Shown: positions 49,020 to 59,090, counted from the stretch's first letter. The stretch is DNA of 64,000 nt from Psychrobacter glacincola (GCA_001411745.2 LIQB01000001.1:372001-436000); one strand, 5' to 3'. Notes: generated from the sequence alone by a model not told the origin. Translations and numbers: made by a program.

Positions 49020-49752
49020 CTTCATACAGCGCCATACCAGTGGCAACACTCACATTTAGACTTTGAAGGTTGCCATGCTCATTTCCTGACATCGGAATAT
49101 ACACCAGCTCATCACAGCTCTCCATAGTCAGGCGACGCATCCCCTCACCTTCTGAACCCATGATAATGGCTGTTTTGCCAGTCAGATCAGCAGCATGAAT
49201 GGGTTTGGCATCCGCATTAAGCGCTGTACCAAACACAAATACCCCAGCATTTTTGATTTGCGTGAGCGTACGTGCCAGATTAGTAACACTAATAATCGGC
49301 ATCATCTCTGCTGCACCGACCGATACTTTAGCCACTGTTGGTGTCAGACTTGCCGCATGATGTTTCGGACAAACCACGGCATCCACACCCATCGCCACTG
49401 CGGTACGCAAGCAAGCACCAAAGTTATGCGCATCCGTAATTTGATCCAAGACCAATAATAAGCATTGGTCACGCCCAGCAAGGGTAGCAAGCAAGCCTTC
49501 ATCAGCAAATCCTAAAGGACGCGCATTTAGCACCACACCTTGGTGCTGCGGGCTGCCACATAATTGCGTGAGCTTGTCTTTTTGCGTGGGTTGGATACTG
49601 ATACCATTGTCACGTGCTTGCGCCATGATCGCTTGTACATGGCTATCAGTCTCACGACCTTGCTGCACAAACAAGCTTAGCCCATCTAAAGGACGATATT
49701 CGAGTAAGGCATCAATCGCATGAATGCCATAAAAATAGGTAGGTTTTGCCAT
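48982..49752 (-). CDS. rlmB: 23S rRNA (guanosine-2'-O-)-methyltransferase RlmB
   Basis: Methylates the ribose of G2251 in 23S rRNA. SpoU-type SPOUT enzyme of 256 residues; N-terminal substrate-binding domain (YFYGIHAIDALLEYRP), then the knot domain with LDQITDAHNFGACLRTA, IMGSEGEGMRRL and IPMSGNEHGNLQSLNVSVAT, the three SpoU motifs. Convergent overlap with coaE by 38 bases means the coding ends interlock. Confidence 0.96.
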   Translation of the reverse strand: MAKPTYFYGIHAIDALLEYRPLDGLSLFVQQGRETDSHVQAIMAQARDNGISIQPTQKDKLTQLCGSPQHQGVVLNARPLGFADEGLLATLAGRDQCLLLVLDQITDAHNFGACLRTAVAMGVDAVVCPKHHAASLTPTVAKVSVGAAEMMPIISVTNLARTLTQIKNAGVFVFGTALNADAKPIHAADLTGKTAIIMGSEGEGMRRLTMESCDELVYIPMSGNEHGNLQSLNVSVATGMALYEVNRQRTLAAGQA

Positions 49753-49870
49753 AATAGGCCTATTGAGTATAAAGTGGGTATCGCGCTATATGATAAAAAC
49801 TAGGCGATAAAAAGAGATGACAGTAATTGTATCAATAAATGGATATCTGCATATAAATAATATCAACAGA

Positions 49871-49912
49871 AAAAGAAAAACCTTACCAATTTGATAAGGT
49901 TTTTCTTTTTTT
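49871..49912. terminator. Terminator downstream of ppnP
   Basis: AAAGAAAAACCTTA pairs with TAAGGTTTTTCTTT, with a short loop and T run; symmetrical, so it can work in both directions. It is 52 bases past the ppnP stop. Confidence 0.88.
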
Positions 49913-49964
49913 GAGTAAAAGGCTTTTTGCTGTCATCAATTACTTAATAACAGCTTTAGTAAAC

Positions 49965-50300
49965 CTACCCTTCTAAGTGGCAAATATATTGAACAATTTC
50001 TTCTGTCCGCAAATTAAAACCACTATTGCCTTCAACCACGAATGATTGACCAGCGCGGTAATAGCTGAATTCTTCGTCACCATTAATTTTGACCTCACAC
50101 TCACCGCCCGTGATCTCGATACGCTCGGAGGTATTGGTGCTAAAATGATAATGCTCAACCAAATTATCACAAGGCAAGATAACGCCCAATGTTTTATGTC
50201 GACCATCTTCGAACATAATAGTGTGGCTTGAACAACGACCATCATAAGATACCGTCGCTTGAGCATTAACTGTTACATTAGTAAATTGCGCCGCTGTCAT
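49965..50300 (-). CDS. ppnP: Pyrimidine/purine nucleoside phosphorylase PpnP (YaiE-like)
   Basis: A small cupin-fold phosphorylase of nucleosides, 111 residues. GRCSSHTIMFEDGRHKTLGV, TSERIEITGGECEVKI, FSYYRAGQSFVVEGNSGFNL and YICHLEG follow the YaiE pattern in order. It stands alone. The divergent partner is recN about 730 bases away. Confidence 0.9.
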   Translation of the reverse strand: MTAAQFTNVTVNAQATVSYDGRCSSHTIMFEDGRHKTLGVILPCDNLVEHYHFSTNTSERIEITGGECEVKINGDEEFSYYRAGQSFVVEGNSGFNLRTEEIVQYICHLEG

Positions 50301-51032
50301 AGTGGCTTCCTTATCAAATAATCATTACGAAACTAAAAAATAAGTAATTGGTTAGAGTACCGCCAGAGTTGCATCGTTAACCGACACCTCTGTACTACGT
50401 ACTGTATCCTTCTATACTAGATATCTGTGTGCTAAAGCTAGCCACAGGTTCTATGAAAATACTTTAGAATAATGACCGAGTGGCATACTCTTCCAACTAT
50501 ACGCCTATCATTTTACAAAATTATGACTCGTTATCGTATATTACACTGCACTAATCTAATCAGAAGAGTTTATCATTATGTGAGATTATGCTACCACATT
50601 ATATCTATAAAGTTTGTTAAAGCGACTAGGAAAATGCTGTTTGATGCGAATCTTAAACTTATTTACTCACCTTTTTTGAGTCAGCACCTGATCGCTACAA
50701 TTGGACTATTTTTATAAGTCTAATCCGCAACCATACTTAGTACACAGCCATCATTTTGATAGGCTTAATCATCTTAATGATTGATATTGTGAATATTATG
50801 ATGATGACTCATAGCCAGTTTTTGACAGTTTTATGGTAATCTTCCAACAATAAAATCTATTATACATCGCTTGAAAGTTTGTATTTAAGCGCGTTTAACA
50901 CCATACTATTTGCCTATAATATTTAACTCATTAACACGGTTGAATGAATAATTTGGTTCCCTTATCTACCCTATTTTATATATGGCTTCTTGAGATGTAT
51001 ATGAAGTCTATTGTCTGTCATGAGAGGCATTG
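50301..51032. other. Intergenic region before recN
   Basis: About 730 AT-rich bases between divergent ppnP and recN. One plus-strand frame (50472-50717) lacks ribosome site and coding character. No repeat or SOS-type operator was found. The recN promoter should be near 50940-51020. Confidence 0.4.
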
Positions 51033-52712
51033 ATGCTAGTATCATTAACTTTACATCAGTTTGCGTTGATTGCTCAGCATGAGCTGAGTGTAGCTGAAGG
51101 CTTCAATGTCATCACTGGTGAGACCGGTGCTGGCAAGTCATTATTATTGGATGCGCTGTCTTTGTGTGTTGGCGAGCGCGCAGACAGTGCGATGGTCAGA
51201 CACGGGGCGGCGCAAGCTGATATTTATGCGCAGTTTGATGTGGAGCATAACAATATCATCGCTGAGTGGTTTGCTAAAAATGATCGACCATTAGAAGAAC
51301 CCGAAGTCCTAATTCGTCGTCAGCTCAGCAATACTGGACGCTCAAAAGCGTGGTTAAATGGCACGCCTGTCAGCTTGGCGGAGCTCAAGAGCTTAGGTGC
51401 ATTGTTAGTTAATATCCATAGTCAGCACGCTCAGCAAGCGCTCCTCAAGCCGCAGTTTGTGGTGCAATGGTTGGACGAGATGGCGCAAATTACGTCTCTA
51501 GCTTTACAAACTGCCAGTAGCTATCAAACCTATCAGCAGCTCAAACGCCGTGCTGACGACATTGCGAGCCGTGAGGCTCAACGTCAAGATCGTATTGAGC
51601 TTTTGCAAAGCCAACTTGCTGATATTGCGCCGTTATTGGCGGTTGATTATGCAGAAGTTGAAGCAGAGCACGAAGAGCTGTCTAATATCGAAGCCCTCAT
51701 GATAGAGGCCAGTCATGGCTTACATCTACTCGACAATGACACGGATGAGCCAGATGTTATGACCTTGCTTGGGCAAGCGATTAAGCTTTGTGATAACCAA
51801 ATGAGTGTCAGTCAAACCTTTGAGCAAGCCTCCGAGCAGCTGCATTTAGCACAGCAACAAATTACTGAGGTCACAGGCTTACTGTCAGATTATGCTGAGC
51901 AACAGTTGCCTGATCCTGAGCGTTTGCAGACATTAGACAGTCTTATCAGCTTAGGACATCGTTTATCACGTAAACATAGCTTGCCAACGAGCGACTTAAT
52001 CGATGAAGCAAAGGGTTGGGAAGCGCAATTAGAGCAGCTAGAAAACGAGCCAAGCAGTGATGCGATGGCGGCACAAATTGAACAGGCTTGGCAAGACTAT
52101 CTTGCATTCGCCACTCAGCTAAATAAAGAGCGCTCGAAAGCCGCGCCGATCGTCAGCAAACAATTAATGCAGCAGCTACAACCGCTCGCGCTACCCAATG
52201 CCCGCTGTGAATTTGTCTTTACCAAGAAGGCCGAGCCGAGCCAATATAGTGCGCAAGGTTGCTATGATATTGATTTATTATTTAGCGCCAACGTTGGTAT
52301 GCCGATGCAGCCGCTACATAAGATTGCCTCAGGCGGTGAGCTGTCACGAATGGCACTGGTGATGCAAGTACTGCAAGCGACCAATGCCGATAATAATGCC
52401 GCAAAACCTATGCTGGTATTTGATGAAGTCGATGTCGGTATCAGTGGCGGTACGGCGCAAGTGGTCGGTGAGCTACTGCGCGCACTTGGGCAGACGCAGC
52501 AGCTACTGGCCATTACTCATCAAGCACAAGTCGCGGCGCAAGCGCATCAACATATCCTAGTACAAAAACATCATGACGAGCAGACCGAAAGCGAGCTATT
52601 AATACTGACTGATAGTGCGCAAGTCGACGAGCTGGCACGCATGTCTGGCGGTGTGATCATCACTGACGTCACTCGCGACCATGCACGTAGTTTATTGACC
52701 GATGTGAAATAA
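51033..52712 (+). CDS. recN: DNA repair protein RecN
   Basis: An SMC-like ATPase acting in double-strand break repair. 559 residues from the ATG at 51033 with GAGAGG at 51022-51027. Walker A VITGETGAGKSLLLDAL, coiled coils in the middle (about 155-370), signature ASGGELSRMALVMQV, Walker B MLVFDEVDVGISGG and the H-loop LLAITHQAQVAA are present. No LexA-type box is seen upstream. Confidence 0.96.
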   Translation: MLVSLTLHQFALIAQHELSVAEGFNVITGETGAGKSLLLDALSLCVGERADSAMVRHGAAQADIYAQFDVEHNNIIAEWFAKNDRPLEEPEVLIRRQLSNTGRSKAWLNGTPVSLAELKSLGALLVNIHSQHAQQALLKPQFVVQWLDEMAQITSLALQTASSYQTYQQLKRRADDIASREAQRQDRIELLQSQLADIAPLLAVDYAEVEAEHEELSNIEALMIEASHGLHLLDNDTDEPDVMTLLGQAIKLCDNQMSVSQTFEQASEQLHLAQQQITEVTGLLSDYAEQQLPDPERLQTLDSLISLGHRLSRKHSLPTSDLIDEAKGWEAQLEQLENEPSSDAMAAQIEQAWQDYLAFATQLNKERSKAAPIVSKQLMQQLQPLALPNARCEFVFTKKAEPSQYSAQGCYDIDLLFSANVGMPMQPLHKIASGGELSRMALVMQVLQATNADNNAAKPMLVFDEVDVGISGGTAQVVGELLRALGQTQQLLAITHQAQVAAQAHQHILVQKHHDEQTESELLILTDSAQVDELARMSGGVIITDVTRDHARSLLTDVK

Positions 52713-52859
52713 AAGCTTGGTCATTCATCAACCAGTTGTGCAGCGCTGTGTCTCATCACTGCTAAATATTTGCTTTGGTTGATTTTCACCTCAGTATCGC
52801 CATATAGTGGTGTGTCATTTCTGTTATTTTACCTTCAATATTAGGGTGCGTTTGTCTCT

Positions 52860-53423
52860 ATGTCTAAAGCCAATTTGACCCATCATTTTTTAATCGCGGC
52901 ACCAGAATTGTCAGACCCACGGTTTGAGCAGGCGCTGATTTATATCTGTCGTCATGATAAACATGGCGCACTCGGTCTGATGGTCAATCGTCCATTAGAG
53001 CAGGCACGCGTGGGCAAACTGCTAGAAGATTTAGACATTGAAGTGACGGATGCGCAAGTGATGGAAGATGTAGCATTAGAGGGTGGCCCGATGTATCCAG
53101 AGGTTGGCTTTGTGCTGCATACGGGGCAGCCTGAGTGGGCATCGTCTTTTGCAATCTCAGAAAACGTTTGTATTACCACCAGTCAAGATATCCTTAAGCG
53201 TATCGCCGCAGGTCAAGGCGTTGGGCATTATCAGCTGTGCTTGGGTCATGCCAGCTGGGGTAAAAAACAGCTCGATCAAGAACTTAATAATGGCGATTGG
53301 CTGGTCTGTCCTGCTGATCTGAATTTATTGTTTGATACGCCATTCGAAGAACGCTGGCAAATTGCCGCGGATAAGATTGGCGTTAACTTTGATTACCTTA
53401 GTAGCGATATTGGTCATGCTTAA
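52860..53423 (+). CDS. algH: AlgH/YqgE-family protein (UPF0301)
   Basis: 187 residues with the family pattern [50 protein letters not shown] and [14 protein letters not shown]. Function unclear; the original AlgH was linked to alginate control in Pseudomonas. It is the usual neighbour of ruvX, which follows 105 bases downstream. Confidence 0.93.
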   Translation: MSKANLTHHFLIAAPELSDPRFEQALIYICRHDKHGALGLMVNRPLEQARVGKLLEDLDIEVTDAQVMEDVALEGGPMYPEVGFVLHTGQPEWASSFAISENVCITTSQDILKRIAAGQGVGHYQLCLGHASWGKKQLDQELNNGDWLVCPADLNLLFDTPFEERWQIAADKIGVNFDYLSSDIGHA

Positions 53424-53528
53424 TGATTGGTTATGGTTACTATATTATCTATTTAAATCAAAGCCGCATTTAAATTAAAGCCGTTAAGCTAAATGAATCA
53501 CGCCCAACAGAAATAGGAAGTATGCATA

Positions 53529-54059
53529 ATGATGGTAGAGTCTGATACGAGCATTAAAATCGAAACTGCTGACACTACTGTGGCGGAACCCGCTATTAAG
53601 CCTCATCTTATTTTGGCGCTCGATTACGGGGTAAAAAAGATGGGCATGGCGCTGGGTAACACCATTACCGAGACTGCGCGTGCCTTTGATATTTTAGCGA
53701 TGAATAATGGTCAGCCTGATTGGGATAACCTGCTCGGTATTATCAAAGTCTGGGGCGTAGCAAAAGTGGTGGTTGGGTTGCCGCTTAATATGGATGGCAG
53801 CAGCTCAATGCTGTCTAAGCGTGCGCACAAATTCGCTCGTCGTCTAGCACATAGAGTCATGGAACAGCATCTACCAGTGGTCGTGAGCCTGTGTGATGAG
53901 CGTCTAACCTCAGTGGCAGCGCGTGAGATCGCGTGGGATAATGGTTGGATTAAGCATGAACGCGACCCAATTGATGACATCTCTGCCTGCATTCTGATGT
54001 CGACTTATTTCGCTGATCCCAGTAGCAGTATCGCCATCGACGCTATCAAAGCTGATTAA
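53529..54059 (+). CDS. ruvX: RuvX/YqgF putative resolvase-like nuclease
   Basis: An RNase H-fold protein of 176 residues, in the YqgF family implicated in pre-16S rRNA 5' maturation and earlier called Holliday junction resolvase-like. ALDYGVKKMGMALGNTITE opens the domain after a polar leader of about 30 residues, VVGLPLNMDGSSS follows, and CDERLTSVAAREI and PIDDISACILM hold the remaining acidic residues. AGGAAG precedes the ATG. Confidence 0.94.
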   Translation: MMVESDTSIKIETADTTVAEPAIKPHLILALDYGVKKMGMALGNTITETARAFDILAMNNGQPDWDNLLGIIKVWGVAKVVVGLPLNMDGSSSMLSKRAHKFARRLAHRVMEQHLPVVVSLCDERLTSVAAREIAWDNGWIKHERDPIDDISACILMSTYFADPSSSIAIDAIKAD

Positions 54060-54151
54060 ATCAGTGACAAACCTGCTGCTAAAACACTCTTAATTAAAAC
54101 ACTGCCAATTCTGACATATCGTCACTCTACACGGATAAATACCTGATTATT

Positions 54152-54631
54152 ATGACCACTGTCTCAGACCACTCCCTGCAAAACAAATCGCAACATGGTT
54201 TTGCGCCACTTGCCATCGCCCGTATCAAAGGCGCACAGCGAGCGAATCAAATAGCGATTTATCTCATTTATGCCGCTATTCTCGCCTTTATGGTCTTTGG
54301 CACCATTGCCAGTATCAAAGCCTTTCATGACAATCAACTGCTTTATCAACTTTTCTATAACTTGCCCTATGCCTTGGTTGCGCTTACGATTCCTATTACT
54401 ATTTATGATGCGCTGGTAATTTATCGTTATCGATTAAACCAAGCGTCGATGATTGCCATGAGCATTGGCGTATCGACCATCATATTGGTTGGTGGCTTAT
54501 TATTCGCTGATACCGCCTGGTTAGGCTTATCTTGTTGGCTAGGTGTGGCGTTTTTATTTAAAGTGAGCTTTAAGCGCTTTTTTAATTTTCTAGAAGCAGA
54601 AAAAGACACTGACATCGCTGAAGAAGCGTAA
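54152..54631 (+). CDS. Small inner-membrane protein, unknown
   Basis: 159 residues with four predicted membrane helices (about 35-54, 67-86, 100-118 and 119-135) and a basic N-terminal cytoplasmic part. A short C-terminal acidic tail follows. I recognise no family. It stands between ruvX and a TusA-like gene on the same strand, with short gaps, so it may be cotranscribed with them. Confidence 0.7.
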   Translation: MTTVSDHSLQNKSQHGFAPLAIARIKGAQRANQIAIYLIYAAILAFMVFGTIASIKAFHDNQLLYQLFYNLPYALVALTIPITIYDALVIYRYRLNQASMIAMSIGVSTIILVGGLLFADTAWLGLSCWLGVAFLFKVSFKRFFNFLEAEKDTDIAEEA

Positions 54632-54682
54632 AGCATACTTATAAATGACGCAAAAAACTTTCACCTTATATTATCGATTTAA

Positions 54683-55018
54683 ATGACTACTATGAGCACT
54701 TTTACCACGCAGACGACGATCAATCATCATTTAGATACTCAAGGGCTGATTTGCCCTGAGCCTGTCATGATGCTGCATCGAACCATCCGTAACGCTGATG
54801 CTGGCGAGGTGATTGAAATACTCGCCACCGACCCAGCCACCACTCGTGACATTCCTAATTTTTGTCGTCATTTGGGACATGAGCTTGTGCAGCAAGAAAC
54901 GCTTGCTGAAAATGTAAATCTAAACGTCGATCCCGATGAAATAATGGTCGCTGGCGATGAAGATGCACCAATCAGCGCCACGCTTTATCGTTATCTGGTT
55001 AAGAAAAAAAGCGCTTAA
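54683..55018 (+). CDS. tusA: TusA-like sulfurtransferase
   Basis: A TusA/SirA-fold protein that relays persulfide sulfur; 111 residues. [20 protein letters not shown] holds the active Cys in the CPEP motif; [23 protein letters not shown] matches the family. The C-terminal acidic-then-basic tail ([12 protein letters not shown]...) is longer than in E. coli TusA (81 residues). The symbol is approximate because several TusA paralogues exist. Two Met codons (54683, 54692) are possible starts. Confidence 0.88.
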   Translation: MTTMSTFTTQTTINHHLDTQGLICPEPVMMLHRTIRNADAGEVIEILATDPATTRDIPNFCRHLGHELVQQETLAENVNLNVDPDEIMVAGDEDAPISATLYRYLVKKKSA

Positions 55019-55155
55019 ATGCACTCAAGTTACCGCAGCAAAGCATTGATCACAGCAAGGCATTGATCACAGCACAACATTGACAGCGCAATAAACAATA
55101 TAAAGATATCTTTGCATTCTAAGCAAACTATCATTCACAGAAGGTAGGCTATTAC

Positions 55156-56358
55156 GTGTTACAAACAGAAAAGCAGTATGTACAATGGCAAGAAAACGAA
55201 ACGCTACGTAATGCTCTTTGGTTGTCTGAAAGCAATCATGTGCCACCTGCGCGCATTGTATTGGTCGATGATACAACGACCGCAGATGACGCTTATCGCT
55301 TGGCGTGCGAAGGCAGCTCACTGCTATGGCGCGGTGATTTTCATAATGCACGCCAGTTGCTACAAGCGCTCGGTCGTCGCATAGATCGTACCAATGAGCG
55401 CTCCGAGCTGCGTAAAGCAAAAAAAGCGGCTAAATCTACAACAGAATCTGGTTCAAGCAACTCTAAAGAAATACCCAATCTATTTCATCAACAGCGCCAA
55501 CTGCAAGCGCAGCGTTCGCGCATATTAAGCCGTTTGCTACTAGAGCTTGATTCCAGTTATGTCAGCCAACTACGCCGTGCGCCCGATGTCAGTGCAGCCT
55601 GCACAGCCGCTTTTGGCCCGTTAGATAAGGCGATGGATGAGTCTTGCGTGCTGTCGTTTCGTGACTTGCAAGGCGCACTTGGCGCAGCAGGATGGCGCGA
55701 AAAAGGCGTTCCAATAGACAGCTTAGGGTTATCAATTTTCCCGCATTATGGCGTGTTTGCACCAACCCGTCATGAGTATGTGCAGCTATTGCTCGATACA
55801 CCGCTACCAGCGACCTATGATGTCGCCTATGACATCGGTACCGGCACGGGATTGCTGGCTATTATCTTGGCGCAGCGCGGTGTTCCGCAAGTGATAGCAA
55901 CGGATTTGAATCCACGTGCTTTGGCCTGTGCCAACGAGAACTTTACACGCTTAGAGTTACCTGCCGTGCAACTGCAGCAAGCGGATTTGTATCCGACTGA
56001 TGCACCGCTCGCCAATCTGATCGTCTGTAATCCGCCTTGGTTACCTGCTAAGCCAAGCTCATCTCTTGAGTATGCCGTCTATGATGCCAAAAGCGCGATG
56101 CTACGTGGCGTTCTACAAGGTGCCAAACAGCACTTAGCTGAGCACGGAGAGCTTTGGTTAATAATGTCGGACTTGGCAGAGCACCTGCAACTGCGCACCC
56201 GTGATGAGTTACTAAGCTTGTTTGCCGATGCTGGATTGGCCGTAAAATATCGTCTGGATACCCAACCTAAACATGGTCGCAGCCAAGATGATACGGACCC
56301 TCTACATATCGCTCGCAGTGCTGAAGTCACTTCATTGTGGTGTCTAACGCTTATCTAA
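55156..56358 (+). CDS. PrmC-like class I methyltransferase
   Basis: A 400-residue S-adenosylmethionine-dependent methyltransferase. GTG start at 55156 with AAGGTAGG before it. The N-terminal half (about 190 residues) is a helical, Arg-rich domain I do not recognise, with an insert of Lys/Ala/Ser. The catalytic half starts near residue 215: AYDIGTGTGLLAIILAQRG is motif I and LIVCNPPWLPA holds the NPPW motif, as in N5-glutamine or adenine N6 methyltransferases. Substrate is not inferable. Confidence 0.8.
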   Translation: MLQTEKQYVQWQENETLRNALWLSESNHVPPARIVLVDDTTTADDAYRLACEGSSLLWRGDFHNARQLLQALGRRIDRTNERSELRKAKKAAKSTTESGSSNSKEIPNLFHQQRQLQAQRSRILSRLLLELDSSYVSQLRRAPDVSAACTAAFGPLDKAMDESCVLSFRDLQGALGAAGWREKGVPIDSLGLSIFPHYGVFAPTRHEYVQLLLDTPLPATYDVAYDIGTGTGLLAIILAQRGVPQVIATDLNPRALACANENFTRLELPAVQLQQADLYPTDAPLANLIVCNPPWLPAKPSSSLEYAVYDAKSAMLRGVLQGAKQHLAEHGELWLIMSDLAEHLQLRTRDELLSLFADAGLAVKYRLDTQPKHGRSQDDTDPLHIARSAEVTSLWCLTLI

Positions 56359-56382
56359 CAGTCAACCATCGAGTATTGAATT

Positions 56383-57321
56383 ATGAGCCGTGATCGTGCT
56401 GTGCAACAGCGCCAACCTAAGGCGCTAGCAGTAGATGACGAACCCAGTTATGTGACTGAATTTCGTCAAGCCATGCTGGCACGTGGTCTAGCGACACGTA
56501 CTCGTAACGCGTATGTACGCGACCTGCGCTCTTGCGAGCTGACCAATCCTATTGCCCTGACACGCTGGCAGCCTGATGACGTGCTGCACTGCTTATCAAC
56601 GCTTACTCAAGAAGGCAAAACTCCACGTACCCAAGCACGCATGCTCTCAAGCTTGCGTCAGTTTTATCTGTGGATGATTGCCAGTAATCTGCGTGAGGAC
56701 AATCCTTGCGAGCGTATCAAAAGCCCAAAGCTCGGACGTCCACTGCCCAAAGATTTAGCCGAAGCGGATGTCGATAATCTCCTTGCTGCGCCTGATACCA
56801 GCACCGCGCTCGGACTGCGTGATAAAGCCATGCTAGAGGTGCTATACGCCTGCGGTCTAAGGGTGAGCGAATTGATTAACCTCTCACTAGAGCAAGTGAA
56901 TCTAAACGCTGGCTGGCTGCAAATCACGGGCAAAGGGAATAAAACGCGCTTAGTACCACTCGGCGAATATGCCAGTGATGCGCTAGAAGATTATCTAACG
57001 CATGCTCGTGGCGATTTGATTGCGCATTTGAAATCAGGAAATTGCCAAGCGGTGTTTTTAACGGCGCAAGGTGGCTATATGACGCGACAGAATTTTTGGT
57101 ACTTGCTTAAGAAATACGCCAAAGTTGCCAGTATCGATAAAGAACTATCACCGCATACCCTACGTCACGCCTTTGCCACGCATCTACTAAATCATGGTGC
57201 AGACTTACGTAGCGTGCAGTTGTTGCTAGGCCACAGTGACTTATCAACCACGCAGATTTATACCCATGTGGCGACGGCGAGATTGCAGAAATTGCATGCG
57301 GAGCATCATCCGAGAGGTTAG
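56383..57321 (+). CDS. xerD: Tyrosine recombinase XerD
   Basis: Resolves chromosome dimers with XerC at dif. 312 residues; N-terminal SAM-like domain (YVTEFRQAMLARGLATRTRNAYVRDL) and catalytic domain with all active residues: Arg in ACGLRVSEL, Lys in GKGNKTRLVPLG, His-xx-Arg in PHTLRHAFATHLL, His in LLGHSDLSTTQ and the nucleophile Tyr in IYTHV. Longer N-terminus than E. coli. Which of XerC or XerD it is cannot be fully settled by eye; PHTLRHAFATHLLNHGADLR favours XerD. Confidence 0.88.
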   Translation: MSRDRAVQQRQPKALAVDDEPSYVTEFRQAMLARGLATRTRNAYVRDLRSCELTNPIALTRWQPDDVLHCLSTLTQEGKTPRTQARMLSSLRQFYLWMIASNLREDNPCERIKSPKLGRPLPKDLAEADVDNLLAAPDTSTALGLRDKAMLEVLYACGLRVSELINLSLEQVNLNAGWLQITGKGNKTRLVPLGEYASDALEDYLTHARGDLIAHLKSGNCQAVFLTAQGGYMTRQNFWYLLKKYAKVASIDKELSPHTLRHAFATHLLNHGADLRSVQLLLGHSDLSTTQIYTHVATARLQKLHAEHHPRG

Positions 57322-57362
57322 AATTTTTATCATAGTAATATTGATAAACAAAGAGTTATGCT

Positions 57363-57626
57363 ATGTACGTTGAAGTCAAAAACATTAAAGAAGATGGTAA
57401 TGAGATAACATATGAGTTTTTTAATGGGTCATGTGTCTCTAATGGAATTTTTGTACTATACAAGGATAGAATGGAGCCATTTACCTTTGATATGTCGTGT
57501 CGGTTGATTAAGCCTATTGATGGTTATGCTCCTGAGGCACATTATCAAAGAGCAATGGTGGCCGTCATGAAAAGTTACAGGAAAAATGGTGAGTTACCCG
57601 AACATGCTTTTTTCATGTCAGGATAA
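57363..57626 (+). CDS. Uncharacterised small protein, first gene of an islet
   Basis: An 87-residue protein beginning MYVEVKNIKEDGNEITYEFF with a beta-rich pattern and no membrane helix. It is AT-richer in codon use than xerD upstream. The following gene begins four bases after its stop, so they form a pair. The layout (small protein plus HEAT-like protein, low GC, next to a recombinase gene) recalls orphan immunity or effector-associated islets, but no toxin is present; this is inference. Confidence 0.65.
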   Translation: MYVEVKNIKEDGNEITYEFFNGSCVSNGIFVLYKDRMEPFTFDMSCRLIKPIDGYAPEAHYQRAMVAVMKSYRKNGELPEHAFFMSG

Positions 57627-57630
57627 TACA

Positions 57631-58254
57631 ATGAATGAAGCTCACATTAACTCATTACTACGTGATATTCCAACAGATGTTGATTACACAGAGTTGCCTG
57701 AAGATCTAGATCCTGAGGACATACCACCCGAACGTATTAAAGGTGTTGTTGATCTTTTGACCCATGAAGATGATTATATCGTTTTTCAGGCAGCACGGTT
57801 ATTGACCTCTTGGGGTGTTGAAAAAGGCTTCCATACTTTAGAAAAATTGCTGGTAGAGAATAAGCTACGAGGCATGATACAACATCGTCTACATGGATAT
57901 GATGAGACTTATAAACACGTTCTATATGCATTTATTAGCTATTGGGCAAATCGATCAGATATAGGTAAAGGAGAACAAGCAAGAAAAGCGATCTGTAATC
58001 CTATATCTATTATTATTAAAGCATCTAATATGCAATCTTTCCAAATCGCAGGATTGTTCAGACTGGTAAGCAAAAAAGACTTTGTTGAATATATTCCATT
58101 ACTAAAAGAACATCTTCAAATCATAATTAAGAATCCAGAAGATAATTATTGGAGAATTCATGATGTTATTGAACTGTTCTTAAAAGTTGACCCTGACTTC
58201 GTTGCGCAAGTGCTAAAAGAACATAAGAAAGAACTGTCCAATTTTGGGTTTTAA
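57631..58254 (+). CDS. HEAT-like repeat protein, second gene of an islet
   Basis: A 207-residue, helix-rich protein starting at the ATG at 57631 (AGGA at 57619-57622); the longer frame overlaps the previous gene. Repeated helical hairpins such as GVVDLLTHEDDYIVFQAARLL, FHTLEKLLVENKLRG and AGLFRLVSKKDFVEYIPLL resemble HEAT repeats. The N-terminus is acidic (LPEDLDPEDIPPERIKG). AT-rich compared with neighbours. No function is evident; binding of a partner protein is the usual role of such folds. Confidence 0.65.
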   Translation: MNEAHINSLLRDIPTDVDYTELPEDLDPEDIPPERIKGVVDLLTHEDDYIVFQAARLLTSWGVEKGFHTLEKLLVENKLRGMIQHRLHGYDETYKHVLYAFISYWANRSDIGKGEQARKAICNPISIIIKASNMQSFQIAGLFRLVSKKDFVEYIPLLKEHLQIIIKNPEDNYWRIHDVIELFLKVDPDFVAQVLKEHKKELSNFGF

Positions 58255-58481
58255 AATTAATCGTTTATCCAATCGTAAGACACGCTTAGTATAAGTGTAC
58301 TAATGATAAATATTATCTTGATTGAGAGATGCAAGGTATACCCTGCTCTTATTCAAACATCGCTATAATTCTTACAACATACTGCAAACTCCCTCTTTTC
58401 TCGTTACAATACGCGTATGATGTGCACGCTGCATAACTGAGCAATGCACCGCCTTTTACTTATCCATTATCCGAGAATCTC

Positions 58482-59090
58482 ATGAGCCATAGACCACCTG
58501 CTGACCTATTAAAAAACGCCCAACATTGGCGCGAAGACATTAATTTTCGCCAAGACGTACTGGGTAAGCCATTTGATTTTGCGACCACGTGGGGTATTTT
58601 TTCACCGCAAAAGCTTGATGATGGTAGCTTGATGCTGCTTGATTATATTGATTTTGAAGCGGACGATGACTCGATTGATTTGGGCTGTGGCTATGGCGTA
58701 CTCGGTATGACGGCAGCGCGTGAATGTCCGAATGGTCTGCATACGCTTATTGATAAAGATTTTATGGCAGTCGAATATGCGCGCCGTAACTGTGAGAAAA
58801 ACGGTCTAAAAAATGTCGATGTACATTTATCAAATGGCTTCAATCACGTGGCAAAAGACAAAGACTTTAGCTTGGTGATGTCAAACTTGCCAGCCAAAGT
58901 AGGTAAAGAGCAGCATTATTTATATTTCCTCGATGCCTATGCTCGTATGCGTAAAGGTGGGCGTTTTTATGTGGTGACAATCAATGGCCTACGTCAGTTT
59001 ATGAAGCGCTCGTTTACCGAAGTGTTTGGTAATAGTGAAAAGATCAAACAAGGTAAGACCTATACGATTACCATGGCGACGAAAGACTAA
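58482..59090 (+). CDS. RsmC-like class I methyltransferase
   Basis: 202 residues. SIDLGCGYGVLGMTAARE is motif I, LIDKDFMAVEYARRN follows, and LVMSNLPAKVGKEQHYLYFLD holds NLPA where RsmC-type enzymes have NPPF. The C-terminal MRKGGRFYVVTINGL is typical of small methyltransferase-domain proteins such as the catalytic half of 16S rRNA m2G methyltransferases. The substrate is not certain because of the NLPA motif. It has a strong terminator. Confidence 0.83.
   Translation: MSHRPPADLLKNAQHWREDINFRQDVLGKPFDFATTWGIFSPQKLDDGSLMLLDYIDFEADDDSIDLGCGYGVLGMTAARECPNGLHTLIDKDFMAVEYARRNCEKNGLKNVDVHLSNGFNHVAKDKDFSLVMSNLPAKVGKEQHYLYFLDAYARMRKGGRFYVVTINGLRQFMKRSFTEVFGNSEKIKQGKTYTITMATKD

Noticed and set aside
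50472..50717. 81-codon plus-strand frame before recN
   Set aside because: No ribosome site, unusual composition, no recognisable pattern and AT-rich intergenic context; treated as chance.
50940..51032. LexA/SOS box upstream of recN
   Set aside because: No CTGT-N8-ACAG pattern is present; consistent with the lack of a classical LexA system in Moraxellaceae.
56383..58254. Phage or integron attachment site at xerD
   Set aside because: The recombinase is a normal housekeeping Xer protein; no attachment repeats, cassette array or phage genes are nearby.
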